Positions 18,090 to 25,712 of a stretch of DNA of 56,067 nucleotides are shown in pieces. Origin of the DNA: Lachnospiraceae bacterium (GTDB lineage: Bacteria; Bacillota; Clostridia; Lachnospirales; Lachnospiraceae); contig JAAWBT010000047.1 of NCBI GenBank assembly GCA_022792835.1, forward strand, positions 1 through 56,067, in the 5' to 3' direction. The position numbers and the translations under genes are program-made. Within the stretch, counting starts at the first letter, position 1; the number at the start of each line of letters is the position of its first letter. The notes under the pieces were generated by a model, which saw only the letters and a program-made list of their open reading frames with translations, ran no database searches and was not told the origin of the DNA.

Positions 18090-19082
18090 ATGTGTATAAA
18101 TTCTCCGTATACCCCCCCCGGGTATAATATTTTAACCTCCTGCGATGACAATCTGGCTCCCTACATAGCGGTAAACCTTATGGCGATGTCCTGTAATCTG
18201 GCAGAGGCAAATCTTGATTTCTTTCTTCTATACAGTGATATCTCTCAAAAAAATCTGGAAATGCTCCATGCCTTGTGTGAAAGTCTTTCTAATCTTATGT
18301 TTCACCCGATTCCTGTCCCTGACCCGGAGCCGTTCCTGCTTTTATCAAACTACGGTGGTTGGGCCAAGGAAGCCTATTACCCTGCCAGCGCACACCTGCT
18401 TCTTCCCAAAACTGTTGCCCGCGTTATGTATCTGGATGCGGGAGATACTATGATCATCGGAGATATTTCTCCTTACTATAACTATGACTTTCAGGATCGT
18501 GCATTGATTGTAACCGGCTCCTCCTATAAACGGGAAGACAACCGGTTGGCTCCCTATCAGGCAGACGACCTGAGCGACTGGAAAAACTCTCTTCCTTATA
18601 TTCTCCGCGGTGTTTTTAATTCCGGCTCCTATATGATCAATCTGGAAAAGCTTCGCCAAAGTGAACTGGCTCTTGATGATTTCTTAAGTCTTGCTGAGGA
18701 AATCCAGAAAATCGCCGGAGACAATGCAAATAAAACGGCCTACTGGGGAGATCAGGGACTCTTTTCTGCCGCCTTTGTCGGAAATATCCGATACTATGAT
18801 TTCGATCGAGTCCAGAGTATATGGCATATGCCCTATAACTTTTGTTTGTGGTACTTTGACCACATGCAGCAAAAACCGGATTACGACCCGGCCGTCATTC
18901 ATTTCGCAGGCGCTCCAAAACCCTGGACTGTCACTTATCCTCTTCCCTCAAAACGCTTTGAAGCAGAATCCGCCTCCTGTTCCTTAAAGGATCTGAAATT
19001 TGGCCAGGCCGAATATTATTACCTCTGGCACGAATATGCCCTGATGGCAGATCTGGCGCTCAGCCGGCTGGGAATTGACTAA
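18090..19082 (+). CDS. Family 8 glycosyltransferase (LgtC/GspA-like)
   Basis: 330-residue retaining galactosyl- or glucosyltransferase-type enzyme. It has the opening strand NILTSCDDNLAPYIAV, the metal-binding DxD region VMYLDAGDTMI, a FNSGSYMINL motif, WGDQGLF and the C-terminal HFAGAPKPW, all GT8 landmarks. There is no signal peptide or membrane helix, so it is cytoplasmic and probably acts on a lipid-linked or protein acceptor. An AGAGGAC site precedes the ATG at 18090. A run of eight C (18112-18119) lies at codons 8-10; a one-base slip there would truncate the protein. It stands alone, divergent from the kinase unit. Confidence 0.85.
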   Translation: MCINSPYTPPGYNILTSCDDNLAPYIAVNLMAMSCNLAEANLDFFLLYSDISQKNLEMLHALCESLSNLMFHPIPVPDPEPFLLLSNYGGWAKEAYYPASAHLLLPKTVARVMYLDAGDTMIIGDISPYYNYDFQDRALIVTGSSYKREDNRLAPYQADDLSDWKNSLPYILRGVFNSGSYMINLEKLRQSELALDDFLSLAEEIQKIAGDNANKTAYWGDQGLFSAAFVGNIRYYDFDRVQSIWHMPYNFCLWYFDHMQQKPDYDPAVIHFAGAPKPWTVTYPLPSKRFEAESASCSLKDLKFGQAEYYYLWHEYALMADLALSRLGID

Positions 19083-19138
19083 ACGCCTGCAACAACCTTT
19101 CCCATCCTTTCTTTGAACCGGTTATCCTCACTTTATTT

Positions 19139-20158
19139 TCAGCAACGCTCCAGAACCACACCATGGGCGATCCCCGGCACGCTCTGTCCTTCATTGAAAC
19201 TGGTGCTGGAGAGGAGCGCCCCTGTAGGCAAAAACAGCACCCGCTTCCATTCCCCGGTTTCCAGTTTGGGCAGAATATATGCTGCCAGCACAATGGCGGA
19301 ACATCCGCAGCCGCTTCCTCCGGAATGGGTGTCCTGGCTCTCTTTGTCAAAAATCTCAATACCGCAATCCATATGTCGGTCCGCAATCTCATAGCCTCGG
19401 CTCTTTACAAAATCCAAAAGGATCTTCTGTCCCACCTCACCCAAATCACCGGTGATGATTTTGTCATAGTCCTTTGGCCTTCTCCCAAAATCCTCCAGAT
19501 TCCGGCAGATGGTATCGCAGGCCGCCGGAGCCATACAGGCTCCCATGTTCATGGAGTCCTTGAGCCCCATATCCACAATCTTTCCCGGCGTGATGCCGCT
19601 TATGCGGACCTTACCGCCCTTCCTCCCCAAAATAAAGGAACCGCAGCCGGTAATGGTCCATGTGGTGGACAGTGGCCGCTGATTTCCGTATTCCAGCGGA
19701 AAACGAAACTGCTTTTCCGCACTGGCAAAATGACTGGAGGCCATGGACATCACATATTCGGCATAGCCTGCTTCCACTGTCATCGCTCCCAGGCACAGTG
19801 CCTCGCCGATGGTGGAACAGGCCCCGTAAAGTCCGAAAACAGGTATCTCCAGGTCAACTGTGCCAAAAGATGTGGCAATAAGCTGCCCCAGAAGATCCCC
19901 CGCAAAAAGGTAGCGAACCTCTGTGCGGACCAGCCCGGCATTCTCAATCGCCAGATCCGCAGCCTCCTTCTGAAGCGCGCTCTCCGCAGCCTCCCAGTTA
20001 TCACACCCCACCATGGGATCCGGTTCGATCACATCAAAATAATCTGCGAGAGGGCCTTCCCCTTCCTTCTTTCCGGCCACGGAAGCCCGTCCCACGATCT
20101 GAGGCCCCTCGACAAAAGCGATACTGGATTTGCCCCGCTGAAATTTACTTCCCGTCAT
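19139..20158 (-). CDS. spoVAD: Stage V sporulation protein AD
   Basis: Thiolase-fold SpoVAD, part of the inner-membrane SpoVA apparatus that moves Ca-dipicolinate into the developing spore and releases it at germination. The 339-residue length matches the family. Typical segments are SIAFVEGPQIVGRASVAGKKEG near the start, DLLGQ, a YGACSTIGEAL nucleophile-elbow-like stretch and DTHSGGSGCGCSA near the C-terminus. An AGAGGGAAAA site precedes the ATG. spoVAC and spoVAE, its usual neighbours, are absent here. A sigma-G-like promoter lies upstream. Confidence 0.93.
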   Translation of the reverse strand: MTGSKFQRGKSSIAFVEGPQIVGRASVAGKKEGEGPLADYFDVIEPDPMVGCDNWEAAESALQKEAADLAIENAGLVRTEVRYLFAGDLLGQLIATSFGTVDLEIPVFGLYGACSTIGEALCLGAMTVEAGYAEYVMSMASSHFASAEKQFRFPLEYGNQRPLSTTWTITGCGSFILGRKGGKVRISGITPGKIVDMGLKDSMNMGACMAPAACDTICRNLEDFGRRPKDYDKIITGDLGEVGQKILLDFVKSRGYEIADRHMDCGIEIFDKESQDTHSGGSGCGCSAIVLAAYILPKLETGEWKRVLFLPTGALLSSTSFNEGQSVPGIAHGVVLERC

Positions 20159-20224
20159 GGATTTTCCCTCTTTCTGTCTGTTTTATCCAGGCCGCTGTGT
20201 ATGGCAATGCCTGATCCTTACAGT

Positions 20225-20253
20225 CAGTATGTGCTGGTTTGCACATCTTATTC
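20225..20253 (-). promoter_or_regulatory. Sigma-G-like forespore promoter of spoVAD
   Basis: Minus-strand GAATA (20249-20253), 17-bp spacer, CATACTG (20225-20231). This fits the sigma-G/sigma-F pattern (G-x-ATR, then CATWHTA) with one mismatch at the last base, about 65 bp upstream of the spoVAD start. Confidence 0.5.
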
Positions 20254-20295
20254 CCGGAAAGCAAAAACCTAAAAGCTCCTTTCTGAAAACACCTT

Positions 20296-21114
20296 TCATT
20301 TCGGTCGAAATCCCTCAAAAATAAATAAATCAAACTGATCTTTTGCCGCCTGAAGCTCCGCTTCAGAGCGAATGGTCCAGGCCACAGACAAATTATGGTA
20401 AAGCCTGCGGCAGATTTTTCTTGCCGGCACCCCTGCCCCTTTATGAGAATAGGAGACAAAATCCGGCCTTGCGATAAAATTGGTCAGAAGATGGTGGACA
20501 ATCCACATGGGAAAGGTCTCCCTGTCGCCTTCTTTCGGAAAGTCCGCGGAAAGCTGCCCCCGGACAATTTCCGGCCGATGTCTTTTATACCAGTAGACCG
20601 CCAGAGGGTGAAAGGATTCCATACAATAATGTCCCTGATAATTCTGCAGAATTTCATCTGCCAGCTCGCATACCCTGGTCTTTGAATTCACCATTTTGAT
20701 CTCCACAATCAGAGGAACCCGCCCATCCACTGCCTTAAGCACCTCCGAAAGCAAAGGGATCCGCTCCTTCGTTCCAAGCAACGAGAGCCCTTCAAGCTCT
20801 TCATAGGTCATGGAATTCACCGCCCGGTCCAGGCCGCAGACCCGCTTCAGGGTATTGTCGTGAAAGACTACTACCTGCTCGTCTTTTGTCAGCTGCACAT
20901 CCATCTCAATGCCATATCCCTGTTCTGCCGCCAGCAAAAAAGCCGGAAGGGAATTCTCCGGTATGCCGGACGGATTGTCGTGGAGCCCCCTGTGGGCATA
21001 ATAGACTCCCAGAAAAGAAGACACATCCGGTTTCCCAAACATATGGGGCATGATCATCAGAAAATAGAAACAGACAAGTCCAGCCAGCAAAAGCACTGCA
21101 CTCCATCCAGTCAT
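20296..21114 (-). CDS. Membrane-anchored glycerophosphodiester phosphodiesterase
   Basis: 272-residue GDPD-family TIM barrel with one N-terminal membrane helix (residues 4-23). The catalytic layout is complete: AHRG with ENSLPAF, EMDVQLTKD and FHD, then a Lys in VEIKM. It would hydrolyse glycerophosphodiesters, or glycerol-phosphate polymers or lipids if the domain faces outward, to glycerol-3-phosphate and an alcohol. GGAGGGTGGA precedes the ATG. It lies 20 bp after the MFS gene, so the two probably form one unit, perhaps linking transport with phosphodiester turnover. Confidence 0.9.
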   Translation of the reverse strand: MTGWSAVLLLAGLVCFYFLMIMPHMFGKPDVSSFLGVYYAHRGLHDNPSGIPENSLPAFLLAAEQGYGIEMDVQLTKDEQVVVFHDNTLKRVCGLDRAVNSMTYEELEGLSLLGTKERIPLLSEVLKAVDGRVPLIVEIKMVNSKTRVCELADEILQNYQGHYCMESFHPLAVYWYKRHRPEIVRGQLSADFPKEGDRETFPMWIVHHLLTNFIARPDFVSYSHKGAGVPARKICRRLYHNLSVAWTIRSEAELQAAKDQFDLFIFEGFRPK

Positions 21115-21134
21115 AACAGTCCACCCTCCTGAAA

Positions 21135-22442
21135 TTAATCATCCACGTCAAAATGCTCGATCAGTGATTTTTTGGATACAGGCTTATTGTCCCCGTGCTT
21201 TACAAAAAGCATGGTCACAAAGGCCGCCCCGCTGAATACCACAGCATAGGGGAACAAAGCCCGATAGGAGACATACTGGAGCAGAAGCCCGGAAAGAATC
21301 GGTGTTGCAATCTGCGCTGTCATAGAAAAGGTATAATAAAGGCCCGTATATTTCCCCACGTCGCCGTCTTTGCTCATCTCCACCACCATAGGAAGAGAAT
21401 TGACATTAATCGCCGCCCAGCCCACACCGATCAAGGCGAACCCTGCCTGGATCACCGGATGGTAATCTGGAAGCAGGGCTGCCATAAGATAACAGCCGGT
21501 CATCAAGGCCACCCCTCCAAGGATCGTTTTCTTCCGGCCGATCTTTGAAGAAACCATACCGATGGGAATATAGCTTACAATCGCTGCGACTGTGGCCACC
21601 ATCAAACAGTCCGCATAGCTGCCGCCTTCCAGCCCCCATACGGTTACTGCATAGCGGGAGAATGCCGTCGTCACTGCATTGTATGCCGTAAACCAGAGGA
21701 AAATAGACAATAGAATGAAGATCAGACTCCGCTTCACGCCCTGGTCCTGTAAAGTCTTGGAAGCGGCAGAAACATTTTTTGCAGTCTTCTCCCCAGGCAT
21801 GCTTTCTGCTTCGATGGGCTCCGGGTATTCTTCCGCCATCTTTTTCACCAGCTTCTTCTCGTCGATCGTGAGCAAAAGCAGGATTACAGACAGGATCATC
21901 AGTCCCGCAACTCCCGCAAACAAGGGCAGATAGCTGGGCCTCGCCCCCTTCCCCACCAGCAGCTTAATGAGCAGGAGGGAATACACGCCGCCCACGGCCC
22001 CCATCAGATTGATGACGGCATTCGCCTTGCTTCTGAGGGGCTTTGGCGTCAGATCCGGCATCAGAGCCACTGCCGGGGAACGATACATTCCCATGGCAAA
22101 CAAGGTCACCCCAAGGGCAATGATAAACATGGGCAGGCTCATGAGCCTGTCCGAAACCGGCAAAACCATCATGGAGATCACGGCTGCCGCCGTTCCCCCC
22201 ACAATAAACGGCAGCCTTTTTCCAAGTCTAGTATCCACCCGGTCGGAAAAGGCCCCGATCACCGGGAGCAGAAACACCGCCAGTACATTGTCAGCCGCCA
22301 TGATCACGCCGATCGCCCCCTCTTTCAAATGAAAGGTATTCTGCAGAATCAACGGAATAATGTTGTCATACATCTGCCAGAATGCACTGATGGCCATAAA
22401 CGCAAAACCGATCAAAAATGTCCTCTTATAATTCAGTTTCAT
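21135..22442 (-). CDS. MFS transporter, GPH/SLC45-like
   Basis: 435-residue major facilitator with about 12 membrane helices and a cytoplasmic loop near residues 190-230 dividing two six-helix halves. The helix 2-3 loop reads SDRVDTRLGKRLPF, the form seen in GPH/SLC45-type sugar carriers, and IGRKKTILGG is its counterpart in the second half. The substrate cannot be read; a sugar or glycoside is the best guess. Translation starts after GGGGGAGAAAGAGG, and the phosphodiesterase gene follows at 20 bp. Confidence 0.82.
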   Translation of the reverse strand: MKLNYKRTFLIGFAFMAISAFWQMYDNIIPLILQNTFHLKEGAIGVIMAADNVLAVFLLPVIGAFSDRVDTRLGKRLPFIVGGTAAAVISMMVLPVSDRLMSLPMFIIALGVTLFAMGMYRSPAVALMPDLTPKPLRSKANAVINLMGAVGGVYSLLLIKLLVGKGARPSYLPLFAGVAGLMILSVILLLLTIDEKKLVKKMAEEYPEPIEAESMPGEKTAKNVSAASKTLQDQGVKRSLIFILLSIFLWFTAYNAVTTAFSRYAVTVWGLEGGSYADCLMVATVAAIVSYIPIGMVSSKIGRKKTILGGVALMTGCYLMAALLPDYHPVIQAGFALIGVGWAAINVNSLPMVVEMSKDGDVGKYTGLYYTFSMTAQIATPILSGLLLQYVSYRALFPYAVVFSGAAFVTMLFVKHGDNKPVSKKSLIEHFDVDD

Positions 22443-22484
22443 CCTCTTTCTCCCCCTGGAGCGGCCTTATTTTTTTATCTGGCT

Positions 22485-22745
22485 TCATCCGGCATCCAGC
22501 TTTGCAAAAAATGTTTCCAGATCAGGATATTCTCCCCGCTCATCCGTCCTGGTCTCTGCCTGAACTTTGTCCTTCTTTTTTCCCAGAGTCACCTTAAAAG
22601 GAAGCCCGCCCTGGCGCACTGCCTGTCGAACAAACACATTGACCGCTGCTCCCAGGCTCAAGCCCAATTCAGAAAATAACTCCTCCGCCTCTGTTTTGAT
22701 TTCCGCATCCATGCGGATACTGACATTGACCGTTGTCCCGGCCAT
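22485..22745 (-). CDS. RelB/DinJ-family antitoxin-like protein, no toxin adjacent
   Basis: 86 residues. The N-terminal part, with TVNVSIRMDAEIK then EELFSELGLSLGAAVNVFVRQAV, is the ribbon-helix-helix DNA-binding domain of RelB/DinJ antitoxins. The C-terminal third is charged and ends in a DLETFFAKLDAG-like toxin-neutralising segment. GGAGGCGGTC precedes the ATG. RelE/YafQ-type toxins normally follow within a few bases, but here only 42 bp separate it from the MFS stop and nth lies upstream. It is therefore an orphan antitoxin or a standalone regulator. Confidence 0.8.
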   Translation of the reverse strand: MAGTTVNVSIRMDAEIKTEAEELFSELGLSLGAAVNVFVRQAVRQGGLPFKVTLGKKKDKVQAETRTDERGEYPDLETFFAKLDAG

Positions 22746-22821
22746 TCTGACCGCCTCCTGTTTCTCCTTTTTACCATTTTATTTCTTTTTTCCCGGCTTT
22801 ATGCCGACGCAAGCTTCCAGG

Positions 22822-23457
22822 TCAAATCCCATGCTTCCCACACACGTCCTCCAGACAGCATCGGTCGCAAAACGGTTTTGTCCTGGCCGTGCACACTTCC
22901 CGTCCATGATGTACCAGACGATGACAAAAGCTGTTCCCTTCCTCTGGCGGAATGATCTCCCAAAGAGCCATCTCCACCTTCTTTGGCTCTTTGATTCCAT
23001 CCACCAGGCCCATCCGGTTTACCAGGCGGATACAATGAGTATCTGTCACAATAGCCGGCTTCCCAAACACATCCCCCATGATCAGATTTGCACTCTTTCT
23101 GCCCACTCCCGGCAATGCAAGAAGCGCTTTAAAATCTCCCGGCACCTGTCCTTTGTACTGTTCCTTCAAAATTTTCATACACGCACTTATATCTCTGGCC
23201 TTGCTCTTTCCCAGACCGCAAGGCCGCACAATGGCTTCAATATCTTCCACATCCGCCGCTGCCAAAGCATCCACATCCGGATATTTCGCATACAGTTCTT
23301 CCACCACCACATTCACTCTGGCGTCTGTACACTGGGCCGCCAGCCGCACACTCACCAGAAGTTTCCATGCCTGATCATAATCCAGGCTGCACTCCGCCTC
23401 CGGATATTCCTTCTTTAATCGCTCGATCACAATCTTTGCAAGCTCGTCTTTTGTCAT
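22822..23457 (-). CDS. nth: Endonuclease III
   Basis: Bifunctional DNA glycosylase/AP lyase that removes oxidised pyrimidines. The helix-hairpin-helix LPGVGRKSA contains the catalytic Lys, and the catalytic Asp is in VTDTHCIRL. Four Cys near the C-terminus, in CTARTKPFCDRCCLEDVC, form the 4Fe-4S site; I count C-x7-C-x2-C-x5-C, one residue longer in the first gap than the usual x6. Start ATG 23457 follows GGAGGGACAG; ATG 23469 is an alternative. The longest open start (23499) would lie upstream of the predicted transcription start. Confidence 0.92.
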   Translation of the reverse strand: MTKDELAKIVIERLKKEYPEAECSLDYDQAWKLLVSVRLAAQCTDARVNVVVEELYAKYPDVDALAAADVEDIEAIVRPCGLGKSKARDISACMKILKEQYKGQVPGDFKALLALPGVGRKSANLIMGDVFGKPAIVTDTHCIRLVNRMGLVDGIKEPKKVEMALWEIIPPEEGNSFCHRLVHHGREVCTARTKPFCDRCCLEDVCGKHGI

Positions 23458-23497
23458 CTGTCCCTCCATGAGTCTCTTCCTCAATGTTCCTCCCTTC

Positions 23498-23525
23498 ATT
23501 CTACCACAGCGGCCTGCTTTTGCAA
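23498..23525 (-). promoter_or_regulatory. Promoter of nth
   Basis: Minus-strand -35 TTGCAA (23520-23525), 16-bp spacer, extended -10 TGGTAGAAT (-10 at 23498-23503). Its position rules out the upstream-most nth start codon. Confidence 0.65.
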
Positions 23526-23573
23526 ACCGCTCTTATGGTATTGGAGCTGAAAATCCACGCAGGAACACATCAC

Positions 23574-23623
23574 AAACGCACGCCTGCGTCTTTCTCTTTC
23601 ACTCAAAACACAGGCGTGCGTTT
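23574..23623. repeat. Perfect 13-bp inverted repeat after the ABC permease gene
   Basis: AAACGCACGCCTG and CAGGCGTGCGTTT flank a 24-nt loop, starting 11 bp after the permease stop at 23634. The T-run (ATGTTTTTTC) lies on the + strand side, so as an intrinsic terminator it would point rightward, while the gene it follows reads leftward. It may still act as a minus-strand 3'-end structure. Confidence 0.65.
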
Positions 23624-23633
23624 ATGTTTTTTC

Positions 23634-24257
23634 TTAAAATTCTTTTCTCTTATAGATCTCCATGGAAATCACACAGGAAACCAGCAGAAGCACCGCCACC
23701 CCAAAGCCCGCTGCAGGGAGCAGGGACAAAAGCTGTTCTGGAGAAAGGTTCCATTTTATTCCCGTCTTTTCCATAAAAAGGGCAACCGCAAAGGGGATCA
23801 TAAAAATCAGGATCAAGACCACCCGACTTTTCTCTGCTCCCACCTTAAAAAGCACCGGCAGCACCACCGACAGAAACAGGCAGGCAATGGTGACTGCAGC
23901 TCCCGCCACCCAGATGTCCTGGAAGATCGGATTCCCATTCTTAAAATTCATGCCGCCCTGGATCAAAAGGCCCATCAAAGCGGCTGCCGCCATGCAGATC
24001 AGGGCGAACAGGTACTTGCTCATCACAATCTGAGCCCTGCTTACAGGAAGAACATTCACATAAGTATTCCATCCGCTCTTTTCCCCGTAAGAGAATGAGG
24101 AGATGATCAGCATAGTGCAAAAAAATACGGCAAATATCTGGACTCCTGACATCTGCGTGCCGAACACCCCAAGGAGATAATAGAGCACGAGTACTCCGGC
24201 GTACAGAACAATCACCCGCCGCATGGTTAAAAATTCATTTTTAAGAAGTCCCTTCAT
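23634..24257 (-). CDS. ABC-2 type permease subunit
   Basis: 207 residues with about six membrane helices in an ABC-2 layout: a cytoplasmic MKGLLKNEFL start, the GEKSGWNTYVNVLPVSRAQIVMSKY loop between helices, and a basic C-terminus. It resembles short permeases that pair with YtrB-type ATPases under GntR/YtrA control. Its ATG overlaps the ATPase stop by 4 bp, giving translational coupling. The substrate is unknown; related systems respond to cell-wall-active compounds. Confidence 0.82.
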   Translation of the reverse strand: MKGLLKNEFLTMRRVIVLYAGVLVLYYLLGVFGTQMSGVQIFAVFFCTMLIISSFSYGEKSGWNTYVNVLPVSRAQIVMSKYLFALICMAAAALMGLLIQGGMNFKNGNPIFQDIWVAGAAVTIACLFLSVVLPVLFKVGAEKSRVVLILIFMIPFAVALFMEKTGIKWNLSPEQLLSLLPAAGFGVAVLLLVSCVISMEIYKRKEF

Positions 24258-25102
24258 GATTTTCCCTCCCTGCTGTAAAACAACATGATATCCTCCAGTC
24301 CCGCCCGGTCCAGGGAAAGTCCCCCTGGCGCCCGGTCTCTCCTCACAAGCGCCTCCAGGCCAAAGGCCCCCTCCCTGATTCCGGCTACCGCCTCCTCTGG
24401 AAGTTCCCGGAGAGTCTCCTTCGTCCCGTGGAAAATCCCGTGGTTTTCCAGAAGCAGATCCTTTTCCTCTGAAAAAAGCATCCTTCCTTTATGAATAAAG
24501 GTAATGTAGTCGCAGACCTTCTCCAGGTCACTGATAATATGAGAAGAGATAAAAATACTGCGTCTCTCGTCCTGGATAAAATCCTGAAAACTCTCTAAAA
24601 GCTCTTCTCTGGCCACCGGATCCAGACCGCTGGTGGCCTCATCCAGAATCAAAAGCCTCGTATCATGGGCCATAGCCACTGCCAGGGACAGCTTCATTTT
24701 CATTCCCTTTGAATATTCTTTGATCCTTTTCTTCCGGTCCACATGGTAAGCGGCAAGAAGCTGTTCAAATTTTTGTCCGTCCCAGCTTTTATAGATTCCC
24801 GCCATGATCCGTCCCACGTGGACTCCGGTCAGTTCCTCAGAAAAACTACAGTTGTCCAGAACCACACCGATGTTTTCCCAGGCCTCCCGCTTCATACTGC
24901 GGCATTCCTCCCCGAATATCTCGATGGTCCCCCCATCCCGTCTGATCATATCCAAAATCAGCTTGATGGTGGTTGTCTTTCCGGCCCCATTCTCCCCGAT
25001 AAAGCCCATGATGCAGCCACAAGGCAGCGTAAGGCTCACCTTTTCCAGGGCAAAACCCTGGTATTGTTTCGATACTCCTCTAAGTCTCAATGCATCCTGC
25101 AT
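24254..25102 (-). CDS. ABC transporter ATP-binding subunit
   Basis: 282-residue ATPase of the YtrB/CcmA class: Walker A GENGAGKTT, signature YSKGMKMKLSLA (the usual second SGG-type Gly pair is replaced), Walker B LLILDEATSGLDP and the SSHI switch His. The C-terminal ~60 residues have no clear domain. An ATG at 25102 with a GAGGG site is preferred to one 20 codons upstream, which would overlap the gntR end. It is the middle gene of gntR-ATPase-permease. Confidence 0.88.
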   Translation of the reverse strand: MQDALRLRGVSKQYQGFALEKVSLTLPCGCIMGFIGENGAGKTTTIKLILDMIRRDGGTIEIFGEECRSMKREAWENIGVVLDNCSFSEELTGVHVGRIMAGIYKSWDGQKFEQLLAAYHVDRKKRIKEYSKGMKMKLSLAVAMAHDTRLLILDEATSGLDPVAREELLESFQDFIQDERRSIFISSHIISDLEKVCDYITFIHKGRMLFSEEKDLLLENHGIFHGTKETLRELPEEAVAGIREGAFGLEALVRRDRAPGGLSLDRAGLEDIMLFYSREGKS

Positions 25103-25149
25103 AAACATTTCCCTCGATTTCCTATTTTCCAGAAAGCTATTTTCAACAA

Positions 25150-25521
25150 TTATTCTTCCCAAAGAAGGCGCAGCATCTTTATAAGTTCATCCGCCAGAAG
25201 ACCTCCTGCCCTGGCCGCCGCCACAGCTTTTTCCAGATATTCTTCTGTCTCCTTAAGCTTTTGCTCCTTCAAAAACTCCTGATTAGGCGCAGACACAAAG
25301 CTTCCCTTCCCGGTGTAGGAAACAATGAATCCCTCCCGCTCCAGCTCCTCATAGGCCCGCTTGGTGGTAATCACACTGATCCGAAGCTCTTTCGCCAGAA
25401 GCCGCATGGACGGAAGCGCCTCTCCCTCCTTGAGCTCCCCGGCAATGATCCCTGCCTTGATCTGAGATACAATCTGCTGATAGATCGGCTCACCGTTTGC
25501 ATTGCTGATAAAAATATTCAT
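25150..25521 (-). CDS. GntR-family regulator, YtrA subfamily
   Basis: 123 residues: an N-terminal winged helix (PIYQQIVSQIKAGIIAGELKEGEALPSMRLLAKELRIS region, then TKRAYEELEREGFI) and a short ~50-residue helical tail in place of a large effector domain, the hallmark of the YtrA subgroup. Such proteins repress their own ABC operon. GGGAGAATTACAG selects the ATG at 25521 rather than five codons upstream. The operator-promoter lies 40-70 bp upstream and the ABC genes follow. Confidence 0.9.
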   Translation of the reverse strand: MNIFISNANGEPIYQQIVSQIKAGIIAGELKEGEALPSMRLLAKELRISVITTKRAYEELEREGFIVSYTGKGSFVSAPNQEFLKEQKLKETEEYLEKAVAAARAGGLLADELIKMLRLLWEE

Positions 25522-25551
25522 CTGTAATTCTCCCATGGGTACGCAATATTG

Positions 25552-25591
25552 TGTATATATAATATATACAATATTAACACGTTGTTGTCAA
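25552..25591 (-). promoter_or_regulatory. Promoter with overlapping GntR operator palindrome
   Basis: A 19-bp palindrome with 9-bp arms, TGTATATAT-A-ATATATACA (25552-25570), covers the -10 of a promoter: minus-strand TTGACA (25586-25591), 17-bp spacer, TATATA (25563-25568). TGTA...TACA ends are typical of YtrA-type sites. Autorepression of gntR-ABC is inferred. Confidence 0.75.
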
Positions 25592-25599
25592 TAGGGAAA

Positions 25600-25664
25600 T
25601 TAAAAATATAAAATACTGGTATCAAAAGACGTTTTCCTTCTCCTGAAACGCTTCCGATACCAGT
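25600..25664 (-). terminator. Terminator after the threonine aldolase gene
   Basis: Outer 9-bp stem ACTGGTATC/GATACCAGT with an inner CGTTT/AAACG stem, then a T-rich minus-strand stretch (ATTTTATATTTTTAATTT). It lies 49 bp after the stop at 25713. Confidence 0.75.
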
Positions 25665-25712
25665 GCCTGTCTGCCGCTTAAGCCCCAAAAATCATTATTT
25701 CTGTGAACACGC

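Noticed and set aside
19163-20272. 369-codon open frame on the + strand opposite spoVAD
   Set aside because: It is fully antisense to a clearly recognisable gene, with no family motifs and no ribosome binding site.
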